From: Caballeronia sordidicola | GTDB taxonomy: Bacteria; Pseudomonadota; Gammaproteobacteria; Burkholderiales; Burkholderiaceae | Direction: 5' to 3' | Length of the DNA stretch: 64,000 nucleotides | Assembly: GCF_000729995.1 (NCBI RefSeq) | Contig: NZ_JNFG01000018.1 | Location: 62,001-126,000, forward strand | Shown here: positions 17,173-25,818 of the stretch, one piece after another | Layout: each line of letters opens with the position of its first letter | How positions within the stretch are numbered: position 1 is the first letter of the stretch | The notes under the pieces: generated by a model | What the model was told of the DNA's origin: nothing | Databases searched by the model: none | Seen by the model: only the letters and a program-made list of their open reading frames with translations | Translations under genes and position numbers: made by a program

Positions 17173-18165
17173 TCAAATTGCAAAGCTTTCGAGGCTTGCC
17201 GGATGGAACAGCTCACGCGGTTCAAGCCGGCGGCTTGAAAGCCCTTCTGCAAAATGGCGGGCCAGAAAACGGTCAATAGGATGCTCATTGTCCGCGAAGC
17301 CGTATGACCAGAAATCTGTCCCCATCAGTGTGCGAGCGGCACGTAGCTGGTCCTCGACGAACGGCAGGGTCACCTTGGTGGCCGCCGTATCACTCAGACG
17401 CGCCAACGCGAGGGCTTTAGACTTCTCAAATGCCTTCATCAATGCGCCCGGTAGCCAGGGATGACTCTCTGCCAGAGTCTTCCTGACGCCAAGCGTGTGC
17501 ATGATCGGAAACAGCTTCGTACGCGTGTACCAATCTGCTGCGGCTTTGTGCGGATCGTCGAACAAATACTTGACCTGGGGATGCCCACGGTCAAAGCATG
17601 AAGGCGCTCGCGGTCCAATGACGGCATCTATTTCGCCGTCCGCGAGCAGGCTCGAGATCGTCTTGCCTTCGGGCGCGTTCTCCAGCTTCACATCTGCAGG
17701 CAAGTTCAGCGTGATTTTCTCCACCCTGGTCGGATCTTCGTATCCACCGCGCACCCAGGTCACATCAGAAGGGTTTACACCGTACTCCTCCTCGAGAAAA
17801 AGACGGACCCAGACGTTTGCCGTTAGCTGATATTCCGGCACACCAATGCGCTTGCCCTTCAAATCTTCCGGGCTGTTGATGCCCCTATCCGTGCGCACAT
17901 AAACCGACGTGTGTCGAAAGGCTCTCGACGGAAAGACCGGCACGGCGATGTAGGGCGAGGTCCCCGCGGCAGTCTTCACGGAGTAGCTGCTGAGCGAGAG
18001 TTCGCAGATATCGAAGTCCGCGTGTCTGAACGCGCGAAAAAAGATCTCCTCGGGGTCCTGCAACATGAACACCGGGTCCACGCCTTCGATTTGAACCTCA
18101 CCGTCGACCAACGGCCTGATCCGATCGTAGTTGCCTACGGCAACGGACAACTGAAGCTTGCTCAT
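17173..18165 (-). CDS. 4,5-dihydroxyphthalate decarboxylase-like protein
   Basis: A 330-residue protein of the Pht5 / NMT1-like family: LSVAVGNYDRIRPLVDGEV at the start, DFDICELSLSSY, FPSRAFRHTSVYVRTD, LKGKRIGVPEYQLTANVW and FPIMHTLGVRKTL. It has a periplasmic-binding-protein fold but no signal peptide from the start chosen (ATG 18165, preceded by AGGAG), so it acts in the cytoplasm. Family members decarboxylate hydroxylated phthalates. In this cluster it could supply a polyhydroxybenzene to the Mo enzyme. It is divergent from the flavoprotein gene at 18613, with two MarR-type dyads between. An in-frame extension upstream crosses the leader and is unlikely. Confidence 0.8.
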   Translation of the reverse strand: MSKLQLSVAVGNYDRIRPLVDGEVQIEGVDPVFMLQDPEEIFFRAFRHADFDICELSLSSYSVKTAAGTSPYIAVPVFPSRAFRHTSVYVRTDRGINSPEDLKGKRIGVPEYQLTANVWVRLFLEEEYGVNPSDVTWVRGGYEDPTRVEKITLNLPADVKLENAPEGKTISSLLADGEIDAVIGPRAPSCFDRGHPQVKYLFDDPHKAAADWYTRTKLFPIMHTLGVRKTLAESHPWLPGALMKAFEKSKALALARLSDTAATKVTLPFVEDQLRAARTLMGTDFWSYGFADNEHPIDRFLARHFAEGLSSRRLEPRELFHPASLESFAI

Positions 18166-18275
18166 TGTTTCTCCTCTTGCTGAAAATACAACCTTTGCGA
18201 GGTTGAGGCCTTGCTTGGTGCCCATGGACGTTCCAGACGAACGGGCAACGTTGATCTCGATTTGCAATCATCGAT

Positions 18276-18293
18276 ATTCGATTGATATCGAAT
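18276..18293. promoter_or_regulatory. Putative MarR operator, copy 2
   Basis: ATTCGAT-TGAT-ATCGAAT is a perfect 7+7 bp dyad with a 4-base spacer. Read on the minus strand it matches 15 of 16 bases of the core of the other two sites. It lies about 110 bases before the start of the minus-strand decarboxylase-like gene. Confidence 0.65.
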
Positions 18294-18437
18294 CATCTTT
18301 CATGGAATGATTCATGTCAAGAAATTCTGGGAGCTTTCCGGCGGGGAAGCATGTGCGCCTGCAGCAAGCGGAACCGGGACAAGACGTGTCCGGAGATACC
18401 CTTGAAGTTCTTGACATTATCCATCCCAAACCACATC

Positions 18438-18455
18438 ATTCGATATAAATCGATT
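18438..18455. promoter_or_regulatory. Putative MarR operator, copy 3
   Basis: ATTCGAT-ATAA-ATCGATT, with the same flank as copy 1, gives 20 identical bases at 18435-18454. It lies about 160 bases before the flavoprotein start. Confidence 0.62.
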
Positions 18456-18612
18456 TTTTAGAGCATGATGCAATATCGCATGATTTGACTGCGGCGATTT
18501 GACTGCAACGTGACACGCACTACGCTCTTGTGATGAGACCGCTTTTCAGCCGCGTACATGCAAATCGATTCCCAAGCAGATCTGTCAGAAACACTTAAAA
18601 CAGGAAAACGCC

Positions 18613-20364
18613 ATGAGTACCGCAACGACTCCGAATTGGGACCGCGAGGTCGACGTCATCATCATGGGTGCAGGGGCCGCCGGCATGACGGCGGCGATCG
18701 TGGCGAAGAACGAGGGGCTTGTACCGCTCGTTCTGGAGAAGACCGATCAGGTCGGCGGAACGTCCGCGTGGTCGGTGGGCATGATGTGGTTCGTCGACAG
18801 CGCGCCAATGCAGGCCGCCGGCTTCAAGGATTCATTTGATAAGGCGCGGAAATACTTTGCCGAGACTGTCGGTGCGAGTGTCGACCGCTCATTGCAGGAA
18901 GCCTACATCCGCGAAGGCCGAGCCGCCCTCGACTATATGTTGCGCAACTCCGAGCTGGAGGTCGTGGCAGTCGACTACCCGGACTACCACCCCGAGCTGG
19001 AGGGAGGCATGTTCGGGCGCGCTCATGCCCCGCTGGAATTCGACGCTCGCAAGCTTGGGCCGCACTTCAAGAATCTACGTGCTCCGCTACCGGCGTTTGC
19101 GCCGTTCGGTGGAATGATGCTTGACCTTGTCGACTTGCTCCACTTTCTTTCCTTCACGAAATCAGCCCGGTCGTTCTTCCACGTGATGAAGCGTTTTTTG
19201 CGCTATGGCGTGGATCGGCTGAGCTATCACCGTGGCACCCGGCTGGTTGGCGGCAATGCGCTCATCGCGCGCCTGTACAAGACAATCCTGGATCTGCAAA
19301 TCGAAATCTGGCTGCGCTCTTCCGCCACTAAACTGATCATCGATAACGGTGCCGTCATTGGCACAGAAATCGTTCAGGATGGCCGCACACTTCGAATCCG
19401 CGCTCGCCGGGGCGTGGTCATTGCGACCGGGGGATATCCGGGCAGCCAGGAAATGCGCAAAGAACATTCGCGCAAGCCCACCGTCGACCTGACACTCGGA
19501 CTGCCTGGCAACGTTGGCGAAGGTATTCATCTGGGTGTATCGGCTGGGGGGCGGCTTGACCATAACTCCGAGGACACCGGTTTCTATGTGCCAATGTCAG
19601 TGTTGTCGAACGAGACGGGCGATAAGGTGTTATGGGGGCACTTCATGCTTGACCGTCCCAAGCCCGGCTTCATTGCAGTGGGCAAGGACGGGAAACGCTT
19701 CACCAACGAGGCGGCGTCGTACCACGCTTTCACCCTCGGCATGTTCAATGCCGGCGCCATCCCGGCCTATCTTGTTGCCGACGCGGCGACAGTAAAAAAG
19801 TACGGCATTGGCGTCATCCTTCCGGGCAGTTTGTCACTGCGGCGCTATGAGAAGTCGGGATACCTCTTCAGCGGCCGGACGCTGGCTGAACTTGCTGGCA
19901 AGATCGGCGTTGATCGCAGCGGACTGGAACGCAGCGTCGCGCGCAACAACCAATTTGCAGCCACTGGCGTGGACGCAGATTTCGGCAAGGGATCGTCAGC
20001 CTATAACATTTACAAGGGCGACCCTACCCACTCACCGAACCCCTGCATTGGACCCATTGAGCGGGGGCCCTTTTACGCTGTCAAGCTGATGCCGGGCGAC
20101 TTCGGTACAAGCCGTGGTCTTGTGACCGGAAGTCACGGCGAAGTTCTTGATCGTGATAACCGTCCAATTCCCGGACTTTACGCTTGCGGCAACGATATGA
20201 ACTCGCCGGTGGGCGGACGCTACATTGGCGCCGGAATTACGCTCGGGCCCGCGTTGACGTTCGGCTATCTGGCCGCCATGTCCATTGCTGGAAGTGAGCG
20301 CGCGTCGGTTGGCAGCAATGTGAAGACCCTTTCTTCTTCAATCGATAAAGTTCGTATTGCTTAG
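18613..20364 (+). CDS. FAD-dependent oxidoreductase, 3-ketosteroid-dehydrogenase/fumarate-reductase-like
   Basis: A 583-residue FAD_binding_2-family flavoprotein. It shows the GAGAAGM nucleotide motif (19-25), the LEKTDQVGGTSAWS flavin segment, a GVVIATGGYPG motif mid-chain, FTNEAASYHAF, and the C-terminal MNSPVGGRYIGAGITLGPALTFG that closes over the flavin. Relatives include KstD and other enoyl- or dienone-forming dehydrogenases, and flavocytochrome-like reductases. There is no haem motif and no signal peptide. AGGAAA precedes the ATG. A MarR-type dyad upstream links it to the transhydroxylase-like operon; it may oxidise or reduce an alicyclic ring intermediate, which is inference only. Confidence 0.83.
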   Translation: MSTATTPNWDREVDVIIMGAGAAGMTAAIVAKNEGLVPLVLEKTDQVGGTSAWSVGMMWFVDSAPMQAAGFKDSFDKARKYFAETVGASVDRSLQEAYIREGRAALDYMLRNSELEVVAVDYPDYHPELEGGMFGRAHAPLEFDARKLGPHFKNLRAPLPAFAPFGGMMLDLVDLLHFLSFTKSARSFFHVMKRFLRYGVDRLSYHRGTRLVGGNALIARLYKTILDLQIEIWLRSSATKLIIDNGAVIGTEIVQDGRTLRIRARRGVVIATGGYPGSQEMRKEHSRKPTVDLTLGLPGNVGEGIHLGVSAGGRLDHNSEDTGFYVPMSVLSNETGDKVLWGHFMLDRPKPGFIAVGKDGKRFTNEAASYHAFTLGMFNAGAIPAYLVADAATVKKYGIGVILPGSLSLRRYEKSGYLFSGRTLAELAGKIGVDRSGLERSVARNNQFAATGVDADFGKGSSAYNIYKGDPTHSPNPCIGPIERGPFYAVKLMPGDFGTSRGLVTGSHGEVLDRDNRPIPGLYACGNDMNSPVGGRYIGAGITLGPALTFGYLAAMSIAGSERASVGSNVKTLSSSIDKVRIA

Positions 20365-20656
20365 TAGCTGAATGTTCGCGGAGTGACGGAAGACGTCTTG
20401 TTCGCGCGGTGCGTTGAACACTGCGACCGCGAGATGACGCGGTTTGATTGGTCGACGACACAGAGGTAAGGACGCGGCCGGAGTTCACATCTGCATCCAT
20501 TGCTCCGAACTCGCCCACACTGTTCATGCCCACGCAACCACAGTCGCGAACTTCGGCGGTCTTCGGCAATGCTTTGCCACCAGCACAAGCTCACCCTAGT
20601 GCAACGCCCGGTTATCTCTTGCGCCGGCCGCGGTTCGTTCGGCCTCGCGAATCTAT

Positions 20657-21574
20657 CTAGCGACGCGCGGCAAACATCGGCATGCGTTCCTGAATCCAGT
20701 TGAGCAGCTCAAGCGGGCCTGCAGCAAGCGGCCTGCCGGACTTGACCAATGCCCTCGCCTGCACGCCTTCAAACAGCGGATGCGCGATCGGCACCGTTGT
20801 CAGTTCGCCGCTCGCAAGCTCGCGGTATGCGGCAAATTCGCCGATGAGCGTCATGAAATTTTCAGCCGTTACGAAGCGCTTCAATGCGCTTAGGGAATTG
20901 GTTGTTATCGTGGGCCGGATCGTCATGTTCTCGGCGAGTTCCAGCATCGATACGACATGGCCGATCCCGAACGTGGATGGCATGAGCACCAGCGGATAAG
21001 CGCGCAAATCCTCGATGCTTGCCGGACCCCTGCGTTTAACGAGCGGATGATCGCTTCGCAGCAACAGCACGACAGGTTGACTGGAACTTGCCCGATATTC
21101 AATGCGCGGATGCGGCGGCGGATTGTAGGCGAGCCCTATATGCGCCCGGCTTTCCGCTACCTCGTCCAGCAGCGCGTCCACCGCCAGCATGGTCATGCTG
21201 ATTTCCAGGCGGGGATAGCGGGCGCAAAACGGCGCCAGTACGTCGTCAACGAGCGTATCGACAAACCCCTCGCTCACGGCAAGCTGGATACGGCCTTGCT
21301 GAAGTCCCTTCAACGCGTGAAGCTGGTCTTCGAGTTTTTCCTGCTGCGACCGATAGCCCTGCCAGAACTCCAGTAGGTGAAACGCGGCTTCCGTCGGCTT
21401 GACACCGCGAGCCTGACGTTCGAACAGCGTGGCGCCAAGTTCGTCCTCGAGCAGTTTGATCTGCCGCGTGATGACCGACGGCGAGGTATTGATGTGTTCA
21501 GCGGCGCCGCGGATGGTGCCGTGAGTAAGCACCTCGTGGAAGTACCGAAGACGTTGCTGGTTGATCTCGCGCAT
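20657..21574 (-). CDS. LysR-family regulator, module A
   Basis: A 305-residue LysR protein beginning REINQQRLRYFHEVLTHG with helix-turn-helix GAAEHINTSPSVITRQIKLL, followed by a substrate-binding lobe pair. The ATG at 21574 (GGAG before it) aligns exactly with the start of the paralogue at 26748; the longer frame is not used. It is divergent from an MFS transporter, with a conserved operator between. The regulator, transporter and following M81 peptidase form a unit repeated 5 kb downstream. Confidence 0.9.
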   Translation of the reverse strand: MREINQQRLRYFHEVLTHGTIRGAAEHINTSPSVITRQIKLLEDELGATLFERQARGVKPTEAAFHLLEFWQGYRSQQEKLEDQLHALKGLQQGRIQLAVSEGFVDTLVDDVLAPFCARYPRLEISMTMLAVDALLDEVAESRAHIGLAYNPPPHPRIEYRASSSQPVVLLLRSDHPLVKRRGPASIEDLRAYPLVLMPSTFGIGHVVSMLELAENMTIRPTITTNSLSALKRFVTAENFMTLIGEFAAYRELASGELTTVPIAHPLFEGVQARALVKSGRPLAAGPLELLNWIQERMPMFAARR

Positions 21575-21591
21575 CTGTCCGCTCCGTTTGT

Positions 21592-21633
21592 GTTGTCTGT
21601 AGAGCAACGATATGTGAACTTAGTTGCTCTTGC
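21592..21633. promoter_or_regulatory. Putative LysR operator, module A
   Basis: The element GTTG-N9-CAAC (21592-21608) is followed 31 bases later by GTTGCTCTTGC (21623-21633). AGAGCAAC (21601) and GTTGCTCT (21623) also form a perfect inverted repeat. The same two blocks with the same 31-base offset occur in module B at 26765-26806. Confidence 0.65.
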
Positions 21634-21707
21634 TAGTCTATTTTCTCCCTGCCACCATGAACTTGACCCTTACAACGGGTCCAGTGAACGGAAACCGGGA
21701 GACACGC

Positions 21708-22997
21708 ATGTCGGCAATCCACCCATCGACCGCGGGCGACAATGTCGCGGCGCTGTACAGCAAGCTCAACTGGCGGCTCTTGCCGTTTCTCGTGACCTGC
21801 TACATGTTTGCGTATCTGGATCGCGTGAACGTCGGGTTCGCCAAGCTCCAGATGCAGACTGACCTGGGTTTCTCGGACGCCGCATACGGAGTCGGCGCGG
21901 GCATCTTCTTCATAGGCTACGTGCTGTTCGAATTGCCGAGCAACCTCATGTTGCCAAGGGTAGGCGCCCGGCGGACGTTCAGCCGCATCCTGGTGCTCTG
22001 GGGCATCACGTCGGCCTGCATGCTGTTCGTGCGTAACGTGCCCGCCTTTTACGCGATGCGATTTCTCCTGGGCGTCTTCGAGGCGGGTTTCGCGCCGGGC
22101 ATGATCTATTACCTCTCGTGCTGGTACGGCCCGGCTCGCATGGGGCGCGCCATCGCCCTCGTGTTCGTGGCCGGGCCGCTCGGCGGGATAGTAGGCGGAC
22201 CGTTGTCGGCGTGGCTCATGACGCGTCTTACCGGCGTCGGCGGCCTGGCGGGCTGGCAGTGGATGTTTCTTGTGGAAGGCCTGCCGTGTATCGTGCTCGG
22301 CCTCCTGACGCTGCGTGTGCTGTCCGATCGTCCCGCAGACGCGCCCTGGCTGAACGACGACGAGAAGCAATTGCTGAAGCACGAAACCGCGCCGAGCCAG
22401 CATCGGGCGGATTCGTTCAAGGCGCTGCTGAAGAGCCCGAGGGTTTATGTGCTCGCGTTTGCGTACTTCAGCATCATTTTTCCGATCTATGCCATCAGCT
22501 TCTGGCTGCCGACGCTGCTCAAGGAGCAAGGCGTGAGCGATACGCTCCGTCTCGGCTGGTTCACATCGATTCCCTACGTAGCGGCCGCGGTCTGCATGTA
22601 CCTCGCTGGGCGCCGCTCCGACCGGACGGGCGAACGGCGCTATCACTGCGCGATCCCGGCGCTCGGTGCCGCGATCTGCCTGATCGCCGTCATTCTCGCC
22701 GATGGAAACCTGCCGATGACCATCTTGGCCCTATCCCTGGGAACTGCTTGCCTGTGGATGGCCTATACGGTTTTCTGGGCCATTCCTTCCGAGCTCGTCG
22801 AGGGAACCGCTGCGGCGGGCGGCATCGCGTTGATCAATACGGTCGGGTTATCGGGAGGATTCTGGGGGCCTGCGGTGGTCGGCTGGACCAAAGCATGGAC
22901 GGGAAGCATGCATGCTGGTCTATTTGTCATGGCATGCACGGCCGCCGTGGCCGCCGTTTTAATACTGACGGGCAAGCTCACGCTGGATAGAGACTAA
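21708..22997 (+). CDS. MFS transporter, anion:cation symporter family, module A
   Basis: A 429-residue, 12-helix major facilitator of the ACS (phthalate/tartrate-like) family: YMFAYLDRVNVGFAKLQM in the first helix, the loop motif LPRVGARR, and a central hydrophilic loop near residues 205-230. The ATG at 21708 has GGGAG and lies 116 bases from the operator, against 115 in the paralogous module, which supports this start over ATGs upstream. It probably imports the substrate of the M81 enzyme that follows, an organic acid or small amide; the substrate is not readable. Confidence 0.9.
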   Translation: MSAIHPSTAGDNVAALYSKLNWRLLPFLVTCYMFAYLDRVNVGFAKLQMQTDLGFSDAAYGVGAGIFFIGYVLFELPSNLMLPRVGARRTFSRILVLWGITSACMLFVRNVPAFYAMRFLLGVFEAGFAPGMIYYLSCWYGPARMGRAIALVFVAGPLGGIVGGPLSAWLMTRLTGVGGLAGWQWMFLVEGLPCIVLGLLTLRVLSDRPADAPWLNDDEKQLLKHETAPSQHRADSFKALLKSPRVYVLAFAYFSIIFPIYAISFWLPTLLKEQGVSDTLRLGWFTSIPYVAAAVCMYLAGRRSDRTGERRYHCAIPALGAAICLIAVILADGNLPMTILALSLGTACLWMAYTVFWAIPSELVEGTAAAGGIALINTVGLSGGFWGPAVVGWTKAWTGSMHAGLFVMACTAAVAAVLILTGKLTLDRD

Positions 22998-23103
22998 CGC
23001 GGGCAGGACGTTCGTTCCAAATTTACTCATAGACAGATAAAACGTAGTTATCCATACGATTCGCTCAAGCATCGTAACGAAATTCAAGTAACAGGTGAAA
23101 CCC

Positions 23104-24612
23104 ATGAAAATATTGATCGCTGGTTTCCAGCATGAAACCAATACCTTCGCCCCGACCAAGGCGTCTTATCCGAGCTTCATTCAAGGGGAAGGCTTCCCAC
23201 CCCTGGTGCGAGGTGCCGATGTGCTCGCGCTTCGCGACGTCAACGTCCCGATCGGCGGATTCATCAAGGCGGCACAAGCGCGTGGGCATGAGCTCTTGCC
23301 CGTGATCTGGGCCGGCGCCAGCGCATCGGCGCACGTGACCACGGATGCGTTCGAACGGATCGGCGGTGAGATCATTGCCGCGATCAAGGAAGGCGGCTTC
23401 GACGCGATCTATCTCGACCTGCACGGCGCAATGGTGACCGAAGAGCACGATGACGGCGAAGGCGAGATTCTCGAACGCGTGCGCCGGATCGTCGGTGATC
23501 GCATGCCGGTGGTCGTCTCGCTGGATCTTCATGCCAACGTCACCGCGCGCATGTTCAAGCATGCCAGTGCGCTCGTGGCATACCGGACCTATCCTCACGT
23601 CGATATGGCGGACACCGGCGAACGTGCTGCGCTGATTCTCGAAGAACTGGTATCGCAAGGACGCCCGTTGCATTGTGCGGTTCGTCGCGTGCCGTTTCTT
23701 ATTCCCGTGAACGGCATGTGTACGCTGGTCGAACCTGCACGCGGGATGTATCAGCTACTGGCGGACCTCGAAGAGAAGCCGGTCGTGTCCGTATCGTTTA
23801 CACCGGGTTTTCCGGCTGCCGATTTTCCAGAGTGCGGTCCGGTCATCTGGGCTTATTCGTTCAGCGATGAAGCCGCTGAGCACGCGGCGAACGCGCTCTT
23901 TTCGAAGATCGTGGACGAAGAATCCCGTTGGGAGGTGTCGTTCCTGACGCCGGACGAAGCCGTGCTCGAAGCGATCCGATTGAGCACGGGATCTGACAAG
24001 CCCGTCATCATCGCGGACACGCAGGACAACCCGGGCGTAGGCGGCGATTCGAACACCATGGGCATGGTGCGCGCCCTCTTGCGCAACGGCGCGACCGGCG
24101 CGGCAGTGGGCGTGATCTGGGATGCGCAGGCAGCAGAAGCGGCGCATCGCGCCGGCGTGGGTGCGCGCATTTCGCTGTCGCTGGGCGGCAGCCCCAGCGT
24201 GCAAGGCGATTCACCGCTCGCGGCCGAATTCGAGGTCGATTATTTGTCGGACGGACGCTTCCGCTTCGACGGGCCAATGCTTAACGGCATGCAAGGCGAG
24301 TTGGGACCGGTCGCCTGTTTGCGCATCGAAGGCGTCAGAATTGCCGTGAGCGCCGTCAAGATGCAGGTGTTCGATCGCAACCTGTTCCGCGTGGCCGGCA
24401 TCGAACCCGAACAGATGAAAATCCTCGTCAACAAGAGCTCGGTTCATTTCCGCGCGGACTTCGAGGCCATTGCCGAGGCAATCCTCGTGGCGAAAGCGCC
24501 CGGTCCCATGGCCGCGGATCCGGCCGACCTGCCGTGGAAGCACCTCGATCCGGAGATCCGCATGCGGCCGATGGGTCAGTCGTTCAAATCCTTTCAGCGC
24601 GCTTCCCGCTGA
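23104..24612 (+). CDS. M81 family metallopeptidase (MlrC-like), module A
   Basis: A 502-residue protein of the MlrC/M81 family, named after the last enzyme of microcystin degradation. It begins MKILIAGFQHETNTFAP and contains YLDLHGAM, SLDLHANV, AYRTYPHVDMADTG, FTPGFPAADFPECGP and DTQDNPGVGGDSNT, all typical of the family and holding its acid and histidine metal ligands. ATG 23104 is preferred over an in-frame GTG 9 bases earlier. It hydrolyses an amide or peptide bond in a small substrate, unknown here. A paralogue with the same N-terminal 20 residues lies at 28206. Confidence 0.9.
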   Translation: MKILIAGFQHETNTFAPTKASYPSFIQGEGFPPLVRGADVLALRDVNVPIGGFIKAAQARGHELLPVIWAGASASAHVTTDAFERIGGEIIAAIKEGGFDAIYLDLHGAMVTEEHDDGEGEILERVRRIVGDRMPVVVSLDLHANVTARMFKHASALVAYRTYPHVDMADTGERAALILEELVSQGRPLHCAVRRVPFLIPVNGMCTLVEPARGMYQLLADLEEKPVVSVSFTPGFPAADFPECGPVIWAYSFSDEAAEHAANALFSKIVDEESRWEVSFLTPDEAVLEAIRLSTGSDKPVIIADTQDNPGVGGDSNTMGMVRALLRNGATGAAVGVIWDAQAAEAAHRAGVGARISLSLGGSPSVQGDSPLAAEFEVDYLSDGRFRFDGPMLNGMQGELGPVACLRIEGVRIAVSAVKMQVFDRNLFRVAGIEPEQMKILVNKSSVHFRADFEAIAEAILVAKAPGPMAADPADLPWKHLDPEIRMRPMGQSFKSFQRASR

Positions 24613-24702
24613 GCGCAGCGGCGCCATCACTTTGTTTAATTCATCAGGAGCGTGCCGAATCCGGCACCGCTCGCACAAGCCCATCTTCAAGGAGAATCAG
24701 CC

Positions 24703-25734
24703 ATGTCAGACCCGATCAATACTCGACGCCGTCGTCTGCTTGGGACGACCGTTGCCGGTATCAGTTTGTTGGAACTTGGCTTGAGCGCATCCGCCTACGC
24801 GCAGTCGAACGACGCCAAGCCCGCGACACGTCCCGCTTCGTTCGAAAACATTCGCCAGGTCAACGCCGGTACGCTCAACATCGGCTACGCGGAAGCGGGC
24901 CCGCAGAATGGACCGGTCGTGATCCTGCTGCATGGATGGCCTTACGATATCTACAGCTTCGCAGACGTGACGCCATTGCTCGTGGCGGCGGGGTATCGGG
25001 TCATCGTGCCGTATCTGCGAGGTTATGGTTCAACGCGATTCCTCTCCGCCGATACCGTACGCAACGGCCAGCAGTCGGTCGTCGCCCTCGACATCATTGC
25101 GCTGATGGACGCATTGAAAATCGATAAGGCAATCCTCGGCGGCTTCGACTGGGGTGCGCGCACGGTGAACATCATTGCTGCATTGTGGCCCGAACGATGC
25201 AAAGCCATGGTCTCTGTTAGCGGCTACCTGATCGGCAGTCCGGAAGCCAACCGCGCGCCCCTGCCGCCGAAAGCCGAACTCGCGTGGTGGTATCAGTTCT
25301 ATTTCGCGACCGAGCGCGGCTATGCAGGTTATGAAGCGAATCGCCACGACTTCAACAAGCTGATCTGGCATACCGCATCACCGAAATGGAATTTCGACGA
25401 TGCCACCTTCGAGCGCTCCGCCGCGTCGTTCAATAATCCGGACCACGTTGCGGTTGTGATCCATAACTACCGCTGGCGTCTGGGGCTGGCCAAGGGTGAG
25501 CCGCAATACGACGATCTGGAAAAGCGCCTGGCAACGGCACCGTTGATCTCGGTTCCGACCATCACCATGGAAGGCGATGCCAACGGTGCGCCGCATCCCG
25601 ATCCGGCCACCTACGCGAAGAAGTTCTCGGGCAAGTATGTGCATCGGAACATCGGCGGTGGTATCGGGCATAACCTGCCACAGGAAGCGCCGAAAGCGTT
25701 CGCCGACGCAATCATCGACGTCGCTCGCTTCTGA
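24703..25734 (+). CDS. Exported alpha/beta hydrolase, epoxide-hydrolase-like
   Basis: A 343-residue protein with a twin-arginine-like leader (TRRRRLLGTTVAG, hydrophobic core, cleavage near ASAYAQ), so it acts outside the cytoplasm. The mature part is an alpha/beta hydrolase with the HGWP oxyanion loop, the nucleophile segment GGFDWGAR (Asp, as in epoxide hydrolases and dehalogenases) and the terminal catalytic GIGHNLPQEAP histidine. AAGGAG precedes the ATG at 24703. It lies 90 bases behind the M81 gene and could be on the same transcript. A serine esterase is unlikely because the nucleophile is Asp. Confidence 0.85.
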   Translation: MSDPINTRRRRLLGTTVAGISLLELGLSASAYAQSNDAKPATRPASFENIRQVNAGTLNIGYAEAGPQNGPVVILLHGWPYDIYSFADVTPLLVAAGYRVIVPYLRGYGSTRFLSADTVRNGQQSVVALDIIALMDALKIDKAILGGFDWGARTVNIIAALWPERCKAMVSVSGYLIGSPEANRAPLPPKAELAWWYQFYFATERGYAGYEANRHDFNKLIWHTASPKWNFDDATFERSAASFNNPDHVAVVIHNYRWRLGLAKGEPQYDDLEKRLATAPLISVPTITMEGDANGAPHPDPATYAKKFSGKYVHRNIGGGIGHNLPQEAPKAFADAIIDVARF

Positions 25735-25818
25735 TCAGCCGCTACGGGCGCGTCACGCGCGAAACCTGGATGGATCTTATATCGTGGTGTATCCAGGCCG
25801 TAGTCGAGCAAGCGACGC

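Larger units (their letters stand above)
18166..18612. promoter_or_regulatory. Divergent control region between decarboxylase-like and flavoprotein genes
   Basis: This 447-base, AT-rich non-coding gap holds two dyads that match the one beside the MarR gene. No reading frame in it is convincing. Confidence 0.6.

Noticed and set aside
17173..18165. ABC transporter binding protein instead of a decarboxylase-like enzyme
   Set aside because: The fold is shared, but there is no signal peptide from the well-supported start and no permease or ATPase nearby; the N-terminal pattern fits the Pht5 group.
21633..22646. 337-codon minus-strand frame opposite the module A transporter
   Set aside because: The His/Arg/Glu-rich composition and the certain MFS gene on the other strand explain it.
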